NCBI GenBank assembly: GCA_036897485.1
Contig: JAYMTF010001418.1
Span: forward strand, 1-23,512
Reading direction: 5' to 3'
Length of the DNA stretch: 23,512 nt
Source: Pelargonium nanum
Taxonomy: Eukaryota; Streptophyta; Magnoliopsida; Geraniales; Geraniaceae
This document shows positions 10,339 to 20,339 of this stretch, in pieces. A program made the translations under genes and the position numbers. How positions within the stretch are numbered: position 1 is the stretch's first letter; the number at the start of each line of letters is the position of its first letter. The notes under the pieces are model-generated. The model ran no database searches, was not told where the DNA came from, and saw only the letters and a list, made by a program, of their open reading frames with translations.

Positions 10339-11459
10339 TATAATTATTAGCTTTTGCATTAAAATAGATCATTATCATAGAAGTAGTCAAATATTTGTTT
10401 TGAAATTAAGAGGGTGCGATAGTCTTTCAAAATAGGTTTAATTAGTGATTATAATTTTCGAAATATTTATACACGCAATAGTAGAAGGAACGTGCGATTT
10501 TTGTTTTGAAAACGATTAAATTGACAATACCAAAAATAAATATTATTTGTATTTGTATATCCTAATTTTCAACAGAAGTGGAGAACAAAATGAATAAAAT
10601 TGAGATAGATATCATGGCACTCATTGGGTGTACGTACTTTTTTAATAGATTATATGAGCAAATGGATCTACGAGAAGGACCCTATTCTTCTTGTTTCACC
10701 ATGCTCATAAGCAAATCTGAATCTGTTCTTGCAATAAATCATTCAAAGATTCAGATCTTGAAAAAGAAATTATAATAATATTTCTTATAATATTAATAAG
10801 TGTCAAGAATTTTAGGCCATTGTTCAGTTTGATTGGAATTTCTGTTTTGTTGCTTAGATTATGGCAAGTGGTTTAGTCCATAAGTTCTAAGCACTAATCA
10901 CTAAATTAATGGGATTCTTGTTACCAACTTATAGATTCGTTGGTTGTTGGGATTATGATAGTTAATCAAAATCCAATCCAAGGTTTTCTTCACCACTAAT
11001 CACTTATATATTGTAAGGATTAATTAGTGTCGACATTTTTCATTTTTAGGATTAAGATAGTCAAAACTGGTTTTCTTCACCACCAGTCACTTGTTGCAAA
11101 AGGATCAGTTAGTGTTGGTTCAAATTTCCTTTATATATTTATCAATTATGTCATCTTCAAGTAATAATAAAATCCAAAAAGATTAAATTGATGCTACCGT
11201 CCATGAAACTACGTTTGACAATCGTTGATTGTGTCAGAGTTAACTATATCTTTCGATTCTTATAAACTTAAAAAGGAATGACATCAAGAAGATAGTTGAA
11301 ATGATATGCAATTTTTTTAAGGTTTAAACTAAGGTTAAGCTACGAGACATCTTGTCTGATTGGACTATTTTCTCCAATTCCAAAATCAAGGTTTCTACAG
11401 TTGATAGAGTTTTTGGGTTTTCGCGCGTTTGTACGACCTTTTTACAGTTGATTTGAGGC
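10339..11459. other. AT-rich intergenic spacer
   Basis: No gene is seen. A plus-strand frame of 65 codons at 10578-10775 has no recognisable domain and looks accidental. Two diverged copies of a roughly 80-bp unit lie at 10950 and 11049 (listed separately). The rest is low-complexity AT-rich DNA. Confidence 0.5.
10950..11130. repeat. Diverged tandem pair, 99-bp spacing
   Basis: Units start with GGATTATGATAG (10950) and GGATTAAGATAG (11049). Each then has GGTTTTCTTCACCAC, a CACTTRT-like stretch and a TTAGTGT motif in the same order. The pair is imperfect, with small indels. No known family is recognised. Confidence 0.6.
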
Positions 11460-11524
11460 TCCTTTTATAGTTTACCTGACACATGGCGTCTCCTGGTTGG
11501 TTGTTGTCGAGGTGGGGCCCGCAG

Positions 11525-11549
11525 CCTGCTAGATCTGTGCACTAGCAGG
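11525..11549. repeat. Perfect 8-bp hairpin
   Basis: CCTGCTAG at 11525-11532 and CTAGCAGG at 11542-11549 are exact inverted copies separated by 9 bases. It lies about 65 bases upstream of the minisatellite. No function can be assigned. Confidence 0.6.
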
Positions 11550-11613
11550 ACAGGGGTCTCCTTCGATCAATGATGCTTCATGGCCATCCGTAAACGACAT
11601 CCTGCGGAAGATG

Positions 11614-11791
11614 TGTGGAGTGCTCCATTAGCGGATGAGCGATGAAACTTCTATCCATGAATGGTGCTTCTAGCCGCGGATGATACTTCCGTCTGCGGGT
11701 GGAGCTTCCGCCCGCGGATGGTACGTTCGTCTGCGGATGGAGCCCCCGTCCGCGGATGGAGTGTTCGTCTTTGGATGGAGCGTCCGTCCGA
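11614..11791. repeat. 19-bp minisatellite, 8 to 9 copies
   Basis: Eight consecutive 19-base units run from 11640 to 11791, with starts at 11640, 11659, 11678, 11697, 11716, 11735, 11754 and 11773. A further diverged unit at 11614-11632 is separated by a 7-base insert. The rough consensus is GGATGGAGCNTCCGTCYGC. The units are strongly GC-rich and differ mostly at C/T and A/G positions. The period is not a multiple of three, so any protein frame would rotate through the repeat, which argues against coding. Confidence 0.88.
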
Positions 11792-14626
11792 GCAAGGTTC
11801 CTTCATAGAGGTTTGGACGGTTTTCTGGTTTGGGTCTCTACCCGGGTTAGTTTTGACCTGAACAACTCCTTGCGGATCTTGCTTCCGCATTCGGTCTCTC
11901 TTTCATCATCGTTCGTTGATTTTTTTTTACCATTCAAGCGAGCCACGTGTCGTCCGGTTATTGGCCATTTATTTCCGATTTTTTTTATGGCTAACCATTC
12001 TCATTTAAGTTCTTATACTTTTGCTCTCTCTAAACCGAGAAGTAGATAAAATCTTCTTACTTTTGATTTGTAATTTAAATGTTGTTGGGTGAGTACTATG
12101 TTATAAAAAGAGAGAGAGAATATTTTAAGTGTATATTTGTTAAGAATTATATGAGTGACACGTAAAGCTATCTATATGTTGTGATGCACATGTTAATCCT
12201 ATGCAATTTCTTGTTCTAGTATAGTTTTTCTTAGGTAGATATCATTATGGTACACTTTTGAAATCGAAAACAATGAAACAAACGGCATAATACATGTGAT
12301 TATCCCAAAAAAATAGCAATGAGTTGGCCAAATTTAAGCCTGTTCATTATCTAATTATAGTTAGTATTGTATTTTTAGTTGAATATATATCGGATTCTAA
12401 AGTTGGACCTGGATCCAAATATAGTGTTCCAACCACCACAGCAAAGAAAATTTATTAGTGATAATTTCTAGGAAGGAAGTGGATTTGATTGTGGTACTTG
12501 TCTTTTTCCATAATTAGTAGTTTAATGTTGCATTTCTGACCAAAGAAATGTGACAAATATTATATTCTTGGCCATCTTTCTATATGTTTTTTCCTCAGCA
12601 TTTATCATATATGGTAACATGTTGTTTTCTACAACCATCGCATCTTCGAATTTAAAGATTCGGATAATGCTTAATTTTCCCCGGTAGGTTTACAATTAAT
12701 AGTACCATAATTGAGCTATTGTTTTCATCGTAGTTGGGTTGTTTCAAAAATTATATTTTAAATAATAATAATAATAATTTATTTATTTGTCACAAAATAA
12801 TATGTGTATTTCTTATTTGTTTTGCAAAAATTAATTATGTATAAATTAGTACTTTCATTTAGATTGACTAATTAATCAAATTTGTTTGCAGGTTGATCCA
12901 ATTTTGTGTACATTCGAGTCTATTATACATTTGTTTATGTATTATTTGCATAACTAATGCTCTCCGGTCTCCACTTATATTAACAAAAAAAAAGTATTTA
13001 TTTCATCCCAAAATAAGTGCTTTTTAAAGTTAATTATACAATTATTATTAATAGTTTTCATATAATGAAGTATATGTTGTTCTAAAAAAAGTAGCTAATA
13101 TATCTTAAATTCGTTACAATACATATGTATGCATAGAGATTTGAAAGTAAACACATCAACTTACTATCAACTCCTTAAATTTTCTTAAAGCATAAAATAA
13201 GACACTTGTTTTAAAGTTGGTGAATAATACCATAGTAAAAAAAAAAAAAAGAGTACAATACATATAGTGTAAACAAATATTAATTTATGTCTGGGACTGG
13301 CTGGTTTTGTTCCATCTCATCCATGGGAGACAAGAACAAGAATATATATAGTCTTTTTACTAAATAATATATATCTATATACTGGAACTTTCAGCTACAG
13401 ATCTAGATATGAAATTTACTTTTCTCTTGATTTATCACATAAAATTAGGCCACTTTGTTAGATATTTAATAGTGATTAAGGATCATTTGAAAAGTTTATT
13501 GTCATATATGCATGGTTGTATAGCGGTGGTGGTAAGTACAAACTAGATTGCTTCCCCTCCAAGAATCTTAGGCAAACGTGAAACGTAAGGCTTTTTATTT
13601 TATATATCTATAATACTCTAAATTTCATGTTTATATATTTGTATGATTATTTTATAGCATGCTCCGAACTCACGATGATGATCGGAAAATTGATTGTATA
13701 GAAAAAGGATGATTGAATATTGATCATTCACATGCATTTACTCTTTTGCAGGAAAATGTCATTTTATAGTGGGACAAAATAAAAAATCAGGTTTAATAGT
13801 GAAAATTAATATCATGATTATATTTCTTTAATTCAATTTTTAAATAACTGTTCATTTTTCTTTTTGAAATAAGTGTCATATTTTATATTTTGAATTTTTT
13901 TAATTAGTGTTGTATATTTAAACTTTATTTTAAAGCACATGTAACAAAATTAAAGTATTTTAACTAATTTATTATATGAACAATATTGGTAATTCTTGCA
14001 TAATTAACTTTTTAGAAAGAAAACAATGAACTTTTGTTGAGACAAAAATGAAAGTGAAACATGACACTTATTTTAAGGATGATGAAAGATTTTGCTTGGA
14101 TTATAGAGAAATTAGACAGTGCAAGCCAATTAATTTTTTTTACTTAAACTAGGCGCTAATAAGATGATGACTGGATTACAATGAGTCGCACTACTGCTAT
14201 ATATTCATTTACGTGATTTAGTCTAAACTGAAAAAGGTTTAGCTTATATTCATTTTTCTCTGAAATCATTGATAATTAGAACGTGAACATTTATTATCTG
14301 ACAATGAACAATAGTAATTAAATATGCAAATCTTGTTGGATTGTGGGATGACAAGAACTATAAAAATGTTAATTGAGCATATAAAAACATTAATTTGACC
14401 TAACAATTGAGATTAAAAAAATGAAAATTGAGTGGATGAAGCAACAAATTATCCCCAAGAAGCAGGCACAAATGCACAATGCATGGTGAAGTGATGGCAG
14501 CAAAAATGAGTAGAAAATTGGAGTCCAAGTGACCAAGTCTTGGTCGTCAATTCATGCTACTATTCTTAAGTCAACATATTGTAATTATATAATTATACAA
14601 AGTATTTTTATAATTAGCCGTTGGTT

Positions 14627-14671
14627 TGACCGCATGGTTGCTTATTAAGCAACAAAAGCAATCGACGGTCA
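14627..14671. repeat. Nested imperfect palindrome
   Basis: An inner, essentially perfect palindrome, GTTGCTTATTAAGCAAC (14637-14653, one central base), lies inside an outer pair, TGACCG (14627-14632) and CGGTCA (14666-14671). The left outer arm forms part of TTGACC, the W-box core bound by WRKY factors. Whether it acts in regulation or is only a hairpin is unknown. Confidence 0.5.
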
Positions 14672-15976
14672 GGAATCGCTGGCCATGGGTCCCACAATAG
14701 GTTGCTTTGCCAACAAGCTTCAAGCTATAGTCGTGAATGGCAATGGAATCAATGACAGTATCGTCAATTTTGTAATAGTAAAATATAGTACCCAACTGTA
14801 CCATCACTATTATGCCATCTTGTACCCACCGTCATAATAATAGTAGGCTAAATTTAGTCAAATTATAAAATGCTAAATTTTTTGTTTATGCTAAACACTT
14901 TAGGTTAATTTCTAATAGATAAATATTGACAAAATCGGGATGTACAACTAAAAGTTGTCGAGTGAGATGTAATAACTGACGAATTTGTGAATGAAGTATA
15001 TGTGTTTGTCGACTTTACCATAACAACTTACTTTTTTTGAGACTTGGACAAAGTTAAGGTACATTTATATAAGTTTTATTTTACTCTTAACAATGTCATT
15101 TCAATAAATTCGCTCTAAAAAAACTTTTCTTAAGTAGCTCATTATAGGAAATGAGGCTCGGATTTATCACACCTACTATGAACCCATTATTCATCACCAT
15201 CAAATGGTATATAATGTCGAGGGACGTGAATTTCAACCACAAACGAATGAAGATGAACAAATATGGTAGAATCCCCAAAAGTGATAAAAAATTTCCATAT
15301 TAGAGTTAGTCTCCTACTTAATTAAATATATGTTTGTTATTGTGTTTGATGCATGAAATTGTTAATTTGTAGGCTAATTACTAGTGTAAACACCGCTTCC
15401 GCAATGGATCTTTCTGTTCACATATAAACGAGAGATGAGTCATACATGTCACTTCAAGCAAAGAGTATGTAGGAAACATTAGGAATTGTATTTCAATTTA
15501 CACAATTTAATGTTTCAATACTTAAAAAATTTCACATACACACTGATTGATGTATGAGAGATACACCTACATCGTTTGAGAGGACAAGCAAACCAATCAA
15601 GAATTCGATTCATCTGATGTGTTTTATAGAGTCATTAGAGGTCCAACGAGAAAATAATCTTACTAGGATTTTTCTCGATGACAGACGAATACTACGGTGA
15701 AGACTCGAGCTCAGAACCACCAAGAAAATGTTTTATTATGTGATATGCCCAGTTACTATTGTGAGGAGTCATTGTCTTCATGATTTTATTGGGCCGGGCT
15801 TGATATTATTGGGGATACACATAAAATAGAATAATGCAGTAAATAGTGTATTTGTTTAGAGGTAAAAACTAAAGAGTAAAGACAGTGTATGTATGGGAAG
15901 TGGTAAGGAATCGGGATGGGATCGTTATGTGCTCCCACAGCTTGTCGCCCCGACAACATCCGGCCACACCACCTCC

Positions 15977-15982
15977 CACGTG
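15977..15982. promoter_or_regulatory. G-box upstream of CYP78A
   Basis: CACGTG sits in CCTCCCACGTGTC about 490 bases before the TATA box, in a locally GC-richer stretch that also holds CCCACGTTT. G-boxes bind bZIP and bHLH factors in plants. Six-base sites occur by chance, so a role in CYP78A control is only a suggestion. Confidence 0.3.
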
Positions 15983-16466
15983 TCTTCTGGATCCCACGTT
16001 TACTTGTTCGCCATCTACTTTGTTTTTTTTAACAATTTTTTAAGTTGCTATACACATATATATGCTGTATAATCATCGATGTGTTTTACCTAAATTTAAA
16101 ATAAATATTATTCATGTGACCTTATAGGTTAGGTAGAGAATATGCCAAATTGTCAATATGGCCATTAATTATGTGATGGAGCGCATTGATTGGCGTGTGC
16201 TTCCTCTAAGCTGCTGTAACATTTTTAAGGTTACCCAATGCCAATGGCGGCGGAGCTCAATATTTTCTCCCCACAATTATTACTCTGTTTTTTAATCCAC
16301 CCTGTACTGTACTACGTTTGCTTTTCGGTTATACGGTCTCCCAACTTCCGAGTACTACATGTATACACTATGAATGTGAGACCGTTATTTTTCACTGTAT
16401 TCTCCAAAATGAAAATTAAAATGAAAATGAAAATTGAATTCTCCATCTCTAACCTCTGCAACTCCC

Positions 16467-16474
16467 TATATATA
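16467..16474 (+). promoter_or_regulatory. TATA box of CYP78A
   Basis: CTATATATAC lies 165-172 bases before the start codon in a C- and T-rich setting, the usual layout for plant promoters. Transcription would begin near 16500, giving a leader of about 135 bases. That leader is rich in C and T and has no upstream ATG. Confidence 0.65.
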
Positions 16475-16638
16475 CTGAGCAACCCATACCATTTTATTTC
16501 CTCAAAACCTAAGCAATTGCCTCTCTAGCTATCCCCTTCTCTAGTCCAGTCCCATTAGCGTGTGTTGAGCACAGCTTCTTAATCACCTCATCAATTTGTC
16601 CTCTCCATATCAATCTCAATCCAATTCCTCCATTCATC

Positions 16639-18314
16639 ATGACAACCGATTTTGAAGAGACCCTCTGGGTTTTTGCTGTTGCTTCCAAATGCATTGCTTT
16701 TACGCAACAAAACATTGCATGCTCATTGCTCCTCCTTGCCCTCGCCTGCCTCACCGTCACCTTCTTCCACTGGATTCACCCCGGCGGCCCTGCCTGGGGC
16801 AAGCACCGCCTCTGCAACTCCAACTCCGGTAATTCCAAAATTATTCCCGGACCAATTGGGCTCCCTATAATCGGGAGCATGAGCCTGATGGTCGGCCTCG
16901 CCCACCGCCGGATTGCCGCTCAGGCCGAGGCCTCCGGCGCCCGGCGCCTCATGGCCTTCAGCCTCGGCACCACCCGAGTCATCGTCACGTGCAACCCTGA
17001 CGTGGCCAAGGAGATTCTCAACAGCTCCGTCTTCGCCGACCGCCCGATCAAAGAGTCCGCCTACAGCCTCATGTTTCACCGAGCCATTGGGTTCGCCCCC
17101 TACGGCGTCTACTGGCGCACGCTCCGCCGAATCGCCGCCACCCACTTGTTCTGCCCCAAGCAGATAAAAGCTTCCTCGTCGCAGCGCCACGAAATCGCCG
17201 CCCAGATGGTCCGCTTGCTGGGCCGCCACCAGCACAGCAGCATCGCCGTTCGCGAGGTGCTCAAGCGAGCCTCGCTTAACAACATGATGTGCTCTGTTTT
17301 TGGACGCAGCTACGCGCTGGACTGTACAAGTAGCCAAGTGGAGGAGCTTAAGGACCTGGTTGACCAAGGCTACGACCTTTTGGGCACGCTCAATTGGTCC
17401 GACCACCTCCCCTGGCTAGCCGGTTTGGACCTACAGAAAATCCGGCTCAGATGCTCCAAACTCGTCCCAAAGGTGAACCGGTTCGTAACCCGAATCATCG
17501 CCGAGCACCGAGCCCAAACCGGTGACAGAAACCGCGATTTTGTCGACGTCTTGCTCTCTCTCCCACCTCCCGACAACCTATCCGAATCCGACATGATCGC
17601 CGTCCTTTGGGTACGCACGCAATCCTATAATTAATTCGATACTCATAATCCCAAATTACAATTATTTGATTTTGTTGTCATTTGTTACAGGAAATGATAT
17701 TCAGAGGAACAGACACAGTCGCGGTCTTAATCGAGTGGGTACTCGCGAGGATGGTGCTACATCCCGATGTCCAAGCGCGCGTGCACGAGGAGGTGGATAA
17801 AGTAGTTGGGAGGTCAAGAGCAGTGACTGAATCTGACGTGGAGGCCATGCCGTATCTCCAGGCGGTGATCAAGGAGGTGCTGCGAGTACACCCGCCAGGG
17901 CCGTTGCTGTCATGGGCTCGCTTGGCCGTCACGAGCACAACCGTCGACGGTTATCACGTGCCTGCAGGCACGACCGCAATGGTGAACATGTGGGCCATAT
18001 CGCGGGACCTGAAGGTGTGGACCGACCCGAACCAGTTTATGCCCGAAAGATTTATTGCCAAAAACGGAGAGCCCGAGTTCTCGGTCCTGGGCTCGAATCT
18101 GGAGCTCGCGCCGTTCGGGTCGGGCCGCCGGAGCTGTCCCGGAAAAGCGTTGGGGTTGAGTACAGTCAGCTTTTGGGTAGCGTCGCTGATGCACGAGTTT
18201 GAGTGGTTACCGTCGGAGAAAAACAGGACCGATCTTTCGGAAGTGTTGAGACTGTCGTGCGAGATGGCGAATCCGTTGACGGTCAAAGTGGTCCCTCGAC
18301 GGGAATTAATATAA
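16639..18314 (+). CDS. CYP78A: Cytochrome P450 CYP78A (CYP78A6/A9-like), two exons
   Basis: Exon 1 is 16639-17610 and exon 2 is 17691-18314, joined in phase 0 to give 531 residues, the normal length. This is a plant-specific A-type P450 monooxygenase anchored in the endoplasmic reticulum with its heme domain in the cytosol. The true substrate of the family is unknown. Relatives in Arabidopsis (KLU/CYP78A5, EOD3/CYP78A6, CYP78A9) promote growth of organs, fruits and seeds. Visible parts: membrane helix at about 26-46, the CYP78A signature PGGPAWG (48-54), proline hinge PGPIGLP (70-76), I-helix RGTDT (329-333), KEVLR with ExxR (386-389), PERF (442-445), and heme loop FGSGRRSCPG (466-475) with Cys473. 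All key residues are present. By remembered sequence it is closer to CYP78A6/A9 than to KLU. The start is the first ATG after the TATA box and directly precedes the hydrophobic anchor. Exon GC is much higher than the flanks, as is common for this family. No other host gene is near. Confidence 0.96.
17611..17690 (+). other. CYP78A intron
   Basis: This is an 80-base GT-AG intron in phase 0 between IAVLW and EMIFRGTDT. Donor is TTTGG/GTACGC and acceptor is TGTTACAG/GAAATG, with a T-rich stretch before it. Reading through would add VRTQSYN and stop. The position just before the I-helix is the conserved single intron site of CYP78A genes, as far as I recall. Confidence 0.93.
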
Positions 18315-18839
18315 AACCATATACGTATTAGTTTAAGATTTAATTTAAGGAAGATAAAAAAGAGAAAGAAAAGGGCAAGAGTTGACCCAATTTTATTCCC
18401 TGGCTTTATAAGTTCGTGTTGTGTTGTGTTGTGTTACTGGCTGTCAAATGGTGTTCTAAATTTGACAGATAGGTGTCATAAATTTGGTGTCTTTTTTTTC
18501 TTTTGTTTTATAGTAAGTACATATATTACTTTACTTTTACTTGATATGTTGTTGCGATTGATGTAAATATGTGAAAAGGGAATACAAATTTCAAGTTTAA
18601 AATTTGTGAAACATGTACTGCAGTCTGCAGTGGCTATGATATGGTAATTGCCTAATTAGTAAAGATTTTTGTATACCAACTGCAAAGAACCAACCACAAT
18701 GTGTGTGATCTCCTGAAAATTGGATTTTAAAAAAAATAAAATATATTATCCAACATATCAAATATTTTTCGAGAGCCAGGAAGCTCTGCAATAATTAAAT
18801 TACTAAACTCATGAAGGAAAAGATGGAAAAAGAGGTGTT
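18315..18839 (+). other. CYP78A 3' flank and spacer
   Basis: The first 200 to 280 bases probably form the 3' untranslated region. They contain a pentamer microsatellite, (GTGTT)4 at 18416-18435, a hairpin at 18441-18468, and a TGTAAATATGTG stretch near 18560 that could belong to a plant polyadenylation region. No clear AATAAA fixes the end. The remainder to 18839 is AT-rich with no gene seen. Confidence 0.45.
18441..18468. repeat. 9-bp hairpin in the CYP78A 3' region
   Basis: CTGTCAAAT (18441-18449) and ATTTGACAG (18460-18468) are exact inverted copies with a 10-base loop, 127 bases after the stop codon. It follows directly on a GTGTT microsatellite. It could form a stem in the mRNA. No known motif is recognised. 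Confidence 0.5.
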
Positions 18840-18878
18840 GTAAAATTAAAAGTTCCACGCCAAAAACTTTAATTTTAC
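18840..18878. repeat. AT-rich inverted repeat bordering LINE 3
   Basis: GTAAAATTAAAAGTT (18840-18854) pairs with AAACTTTAATTTTAC (18864-18878) with one or two mismatches and a 9-base loop. Weaker pairing continues outward (GGTGT against ACACC). It lies just beyond the last recognisable LINE 3 sequence. Confidence 0.55.
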
Positions 18879-18899
18879 TCTCCACACCAGATCAACCTC

Positions 18900-20330
18900 C
18901 TCACTATATTAGCAAATCCGGATCAACACCCCATCAAAGACCCGCCACCTTAAATCGATCTTTTTTTTAAAAAAAAAAACCCGAGTCCTTAAATACTTGA
19001 ATATTGTCCCCCAAACCCACTCTGTGAAGGTCACCCTGTCCTAACAGGTTTGTAAGCTCTGAGCGATCTATTATACACCTCAACACATAACTCAAATATG
19101 ATACCTTTAAAGCATCCATAAATAACTTACCTAGAAACCAACGACTTGCAAAAATACGAGAGAATAACGATCCAAGAGTTGTAAGAAGCCTCCAACCCTA
19201 CTTTCTTGAAAGCGCCACATTGAACTCGTGAACTTGTCTGAACCTGATTTCGCATGTTCTCTTTGTCTTACGAATGGATTGAACCTCCCATATTTTGATT
19301 AGAACCCCAACAAAATGAGTTAAACATGCACTCCAACTCTACACAAACGCTAGCTCTTCGAGAAAAAAACACTTATAAGATAATACAAGATAGTCGACGC
19401 TACTGGCTTTAGAGCTCCTCCCATCCCACCAGTAATAAGGACCATTTCAACCAGCTCTGCATGAGTTCTCGAACTTTATCTAGCACCAACCTGATATATA
19501 TATATGCACACTTTTTCCACCCTACTCCCACCGACATTCCCAGGTATAATACAAACTCTAACAATTTCACAACTCTTAACCGGTTTCGAATGGCTTACCA
19601 AACCCCTTGAGGTGTGTTTGAACTAAATATCATACTAGACTTTCCTAAGTTCTATCCTGACACCAAAGCATGACACATGAGAGCAACCTGAACCACCTCA
19701 ATATACCTGCCTTACATAAAAGCAGGGAATCATCCACACACAAAAAAAATGCAAGACGGTAGGAGCCCGTCTAACAATACGACAACTGCTTAAAAGCACA
19801 ACTCTATCATGAGAGTTCAAAAGAGCTGATAATCTTTATGAGGACATGATAAATGAATAAGGGGGCAGAAGGGATCACCTTGTCTCAACCCCCGACCATG
19901 TTTGAAAGATTCCACCAACTCCCCGTAAAAAAACAACCTAAAATCAAGCAGATTAGACACACATCATAATTAGCTTAACCCACTGCTCGTCAAAACCCCA
20001 GAGCCAATATATAATTGAATCTAAGAAGTTCCATTCAATTCGGGCATACGCCTTAGTTATATCTAGCTCCAAAGCAATCCAACTTTCCTTTTCTTGGATT
20101 CTAACAAAAAATTTCATTAGCTGGACAAATATTATCTGTAATTAGATGTCTGAGTCAAATGCGTATTAATTTGCATCTTTTCACAAATGATCCTTTAAGT
20201 TACCCTTGCAAAAAGTTATATAAAGTACTCAATATAGAAAAATTCACTGCTAAAGAAAAGTCAAGAGAAGCCTACACTTGCCTTCATCTTAAAAAAATAA
20301 CTTAAAATTAGAATGACCTTAATAGACAAC
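18900..20330 (-). mobile_element. LINE 3: badly decayed L1-type LINE fragment
   Basis: On the minus strand, scattered frames spell successive parts of a LINE reverse transcriptase in the right order. They are ITDNICPANEI (about 20120), WIALELDITKAYARIEWNF (about 20040-20090), KHGRGLRQGDPFCP (about 19870-19910), a CVDDSLLLCKAG equivalent of the YADD block (about 19710-19740), LGKSSMIFSSNTPQG (about 19610-19650), and HEFNVAL with GWRLLTTLGSLFSRIFASRWF (about 19130-19230). Frameshifts and stops are frequent, so it is much older than LINE 1. The endonuclease and zf-RVT/RNase H ends are not recognisable, and neither poly(A) nor target duplication is seen. The limits are approximate. Its near end lies roughly 590 bases after the CYP78A stop codon, in convergent orientation. 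Confidence 0.82.
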
Positions 20331-20339
20331 ATATACAAT

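Larger units (their letters stand above)
11460..12000. other. GC-richer island of unknown origin
   Basis: Base composition rises sharply against the flanks. The island contains an 8-bp perfect hairpin (11525-11549), the 19-bp minisatellite (11614-11791) and, near each side, similar phrases: ACACATGGCGTCTCCTGGTTGG at about 11480 and CCACGTGTCGTCCGGTTATTGG at about 11943. Short plus and minus frames exist only because the repeat is GC-rich and low in stops. They encode no known domain. It may be a fragment of a non-autonomous repeat element. The family is not recognised. Confidence 0.4.
12050..16240. other. AT-rich intergenic spacer, 4.2 kb
   Basis: No reading frame with a recognisable domain, and no tRNA-like or rRNA-like sequence, is seen. 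Small items include a GA run (12109-12118), a TAA microsatellite near 12764-12779, a 14-base A run near 13240, an imperfect palindrome at 14627-14671 and a G-box at 15977-15982. The last part (about 15880-16240) is slightly richer in GC and probably includes upstream regulatory DNA of CYP78A. Minus-strand frames at 14571-14807 and 15096-15278 look accidental. Confidence 0.5.

Noticed and set aside
11651-12049. Frames over the minisatellite with repeated WSF/RP/DGA-like phrases
   Set aside because: A 19-base period makes the reading frame rotate, so the apparent peptide repeats are by-products of tandem DNA repeats.
16238-16528. Plus-strand frame of 96 codons before CYP78A
   Set aside because: It overlaps the TATA box and likely transcription start of CYP78A, contains a simple AAAATG-type repeat and has no domain.
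16723-17406. Long minus-strand frame of 227 codons opposite CYP78A exon 1
   Set aside because: It is antisense to a well-supported P450 exon. GC-rich third positions of the real gene remove stops on the other strand. Its product has no domain.
17910-18286. Several frames of about 90-110 codons overlapping CYP78A exon 2
   Set aside because: They are out-of-frame or antisense shadows of the heme-domain exon.
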